From NCBI RefSeq assembly GCF_022758145.1, contig NZ_JAJVDH010000003.1, forward strand, positions 62,001 through 126,000: DNA of 64,000 nucleotides, read 5' to 3'. Under the pieces are notes generated by a model, which was not told the origin of the DNA, did not search any database, and worked only from the letters and a program-made list of their open reading frames with translations. The stretch's first letter is position 1; every line of letters starts with the position of its first letter. Below, piece by piece: positions 62,523 through 64,000 of this stretch. Source of the DNA: Pontibacter vulgaris. Lineage in GTDB: Bacteria > Bacteroidota > Bacteroidia > Cytophagales > Hymenobacteraceae. Position numbers and translations under genes: made by a program.

Positions 62523-62563
62523 AGTATAAGGACATTCGGATCTCTGTAAAAGTGATTACATAA

Positions 62564-62598
62564 ATAAGCCCGCTGTAACTTTGTTACAGCGGGCTTAT
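62564..62598. terminator. Bidirectional terminator, M48 / glgP
   Basis: 16-bp perfect arms (ATAAGCCCGCTGTAAC/GTTACAGCGGGCTTAT) with a TTT loop, between convergent genes. Confidence 0.85.
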
Positions 62599-62627
62599 AC
62601 TTTAAAGCAATGCCGGTTATACTTACA

Positions 62628-64000
62628 TTAATAGTTATAAAGCTGTTCGTAATACTCGTGGCCCATGCGGTCGGAGCTAAAATGAGGAACAACATCGCGC
62701 ATGCTGTTTTTCATTATCTCCAGCCATCGGCCTCTGTCATGGTAGTAGATCGGGAGTATTTCCTGCTCCAGAATACGCATCATATTATGGTAATCGGTTT
62801 CGTCCTGCACAGCATCAGGCAGATGGGTATCAACTACTGGAAGTACAAAACTGTTTTCGCCATGTTGTGCAAATTCGGGCAGCCAGCCATCCAGTACTGA
62901 GAAGTTAATGGCGCCATTCATGGCTGCCGTCATACCACTAGTACCTGATGCCTCGCGTGGGCGCCGCGGCGTATTCAGCCAAACATCAGCACCATGTTTC
63001 AGCATTCTCGACAGATTGATTTCGTAACCGGTAAGTACGGCAAAATTTGGCTGCCGATGCGAGAGCTTTACCAGTTTATCAAACACATGGATGGCACCAT
63101 AATCATATGGATATGGTTTGCCTGCCCATACTACCTGCACCGGACGATCCTGGTTATTTATCAGGGCAAAAAAGCGCTCCAGGTCATGTAAGAGCAGGTC
63201 GGCACGTTTATAGGCCGCAAACCGGCGGGCCCATACGATGGTAAGCACATCCGGCCTGAAAATTTTCCCGGTCTGGTCTGCAATTTCATCAAACAGGGGC
63301 TTTTTCATCTCGGTTTTACGGTACACGAGCGCATCGTGGTTATTGTGTTCCAGGGCCTGGGCAAGGTTGCGGTCCATCCAGAAAGGCACGTTTTGGGCGT
63401 TGGTGATTGACTTGATCTCGCACACGCCTTCGTTGCCGTACCACATCTGGCGGGCCACTTCGCCATGCAGCTGCGATACCCCATTCGAAACTTTTGATAA
63501 CCTGAGTGCTGCCAACGTATAATCGAACATATTGCCATGCATACCGGTAATCTTCCGGGCTTCCTCCAACGGCAAACCGTTAAAAAAGCTCATGTTATGC
63601 AACAGGTGTATATCATGTTCCTCGTTACCAGCTTTTTCGGGTGTGTGGGTTGTAAATACCATATGCTTGCGCACTTCATTCACATCCCGGAATTTACCAT
63701 ATAAATGGAAAGCAAGCGGCAAAGCATGGCCTTCGTTCATGTGGTAAATATCAGCACCGCCCAGGGCCTCCACTACTTTTGCGCCACCAATACCCAGTAC
63801 AATGCTTTGTGCGATGCGAGCCATCGGCTCAGGGTCGTATAGTTTATGAGTAATGGTACGGCCAAGGTGATCGTTTTCAGGGATATCTGTTGTAAGGAAG
63901 TATAAAGGCACCGTTCCAAAAGTTTCAGGCTTCAGAACCATGGCTTTAACAGCAACCGAGTGGTTATTTACATCTACCCGAACCGTAATGCCGCTGTCCT
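62628..64000 (-). CDS. glgP: Alpha-glucan (glycogen) phosphorylase, C-terminal part
   Basis: About 457 residues of a GT35 phosphorylase, cut by the window edge on its N-terminal side. The frame continues past the first ATG (63941) to base 64000. Motifs include NEGHA, HTPEKAGNE, WARRFAAYKRADLLL and the pyridoxal/phosphate region PRRPREASGTSGMTAAMNGA. It is the shorter, single-domain archaeal/bacterial MalP-like type (glgP of Thermotoga and Bacteroidota). It releases glucose 1-phosphate from glycogen or maltodextrin. Confidence 0.95.
   Translation of the reverse strand, partial: DSGITVRVDVNNHSVAVKAMVLKPETFGTVPLYFLTTDIPENDHLGRTITHKLYDPEPMARIAQSIVLGIGGAKVVEALGGADIYHMNEGHALPLAFHLYGKFRDVNEVRKHMVFTTHTPEKAGNEEHDIHLLHNMSFFNGLPLEEARKITGMHGNMFDYTLAALRLSKVSNGVSQLHGEVARQMWYGNEGVCEIKSITNAQNVPFWMDRNLAQALEHNNHDALVYRKTEMKKPLFDEIADQTGKIFRPDVLTIVWARRFAAYKRADLLLHDLERFFALINNQDRPVQVVWAGKPYPYDYGAIHVFDKLVKLSHRQPNFAVLTGYEINLSRMLKHGADVWLNTPRRPREASGTSGMTAAMNGAINFSVLDGWLPEFAQHGENSFVLPVVDTHLPDAVQDETDYHNMMRILEQEILPIYYHDRGRWLEIMKNSMRDVVPHFSSDRMGHEYYEQLYNY

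Noticed and set aside
1..64000. CRISPR array, tRNA, insertion sequence or prophage
   Set aside because: No regularly spaced direct repeats, no cloverleaf-like segment with a CCA-type end, and no transposase or phage structural gene were recognised on either strand.

Overview
The window looks like chromosomal DNA of a gliding-type Bacteroidota bacterium, most likely order Cytophagales, family Hymenobacteraceae (Pontibacter-like). The reasons are the gliding genes gldA, gldF, gldG and gldC, the Bacteroidota promoter box TAnnTTTG in front of many genes, Bacteroidota-only families (DUF2027-Smr, DUF2279), and an extreme abundance of the heptamer TATACTT/AAGTATA in and between genes. The genus is inference. 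No tRNA, rRNA operon, insertion sequence, prophage or CRISPR array was recognised.

Layout. 1-2100 holds an FtsE-like ATPase, a small conserved protein, a transaldolase-like F6P aldolase and, on the minus strand, the SRP RNA gene with a textbook promoter. 2135-2936 is a gene-free, repeat-rich gap. 2943-10530 carries guaA, a TPR/periplasmic-binding protein, hemL, dcd, a small secreted protein, gldC and a lipoprotein EEP-family hydrolase. 10545-19106 (minus) has a sensor histidine kinase, dnaN, the gldA-gldF-gldG ABC transporter, two SDR oxidoreductases and a beta-barrel protein. 19224-25063 has an MlaE/MlaF-type lipid ABC pair, a NupC nucleoside transporter, a bifunctional nuclease, etfA/etfB and a TPR protein. 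25340-28348 is a single-chain type IIG restriction-modification enzyme with an AT-rich, apparently exchanged specificity domain, bracketed by nested inverted repeats. 28686-38400 holds pyruvate carboxylase, DUF2279, DUF2027-Smr, RNase P RNA, an uncharacterised Cys-rich protein, a SIMPL protein and a DEAD-box helicase.

The most unusual region is 38529-48771, seven co-directional minus-strand genes. In transcription order they are a vWA-like lipoprotein, a small multi-pass membrane protein, a tubulin/FtsZ-like GTPase, a 1154-residue protein with an actin/Hsp70-like ATPase core, a membrane-anchored coiled-coil/Q-rich protein, a MotA-like channel protein with a long coiled-coil tail, and a MotB/OmpA-like partner. 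One operon thus combines tubulin-like and actin-like NTPases with an ion-channel stator-like pair and an envelope lipoprotein. I propose a membrane-remodelling or envelope force-generating machine, related in logic to the FtsZ-like/vWA/OmpA systems predicted by comparative genomics and, in its channel pair, to Zorya ZorA/ZorB. The function is not known from sequence.

49174-64000 contains a WalJ/YycJ-like MBL hydrolase, a GreA/GreB-like factor, a DUF892 ferritin-like protein, a YceI protein behind two adjacent operator-like dyads, a FrnE-like DsbA protein, an ATP-cone/restriction-endonuclease fusion, an overlapping pair of NMP (AMP/thymidine) phosphorylase-like and PRPP-synthetase-like genes, PEP synthase, a 37-residue single-span membrane protein, an exported superoxide dismutase, an M48 lipoprotein protease and the 3' part of glycogen phosphorylase.

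Metabolically, pyruvate carboxylase, PEP synthase and glycogen phosphorylase suggest gluconeogenic and storage-carbon traffic. guaA, dcd, NupC and the phosphorylase/PRPP pair cover nucleotide synthesis and salvage. Most operon ends carry strong hairpin terminators, several of them near-perfect palindromes that serve convergent genes.
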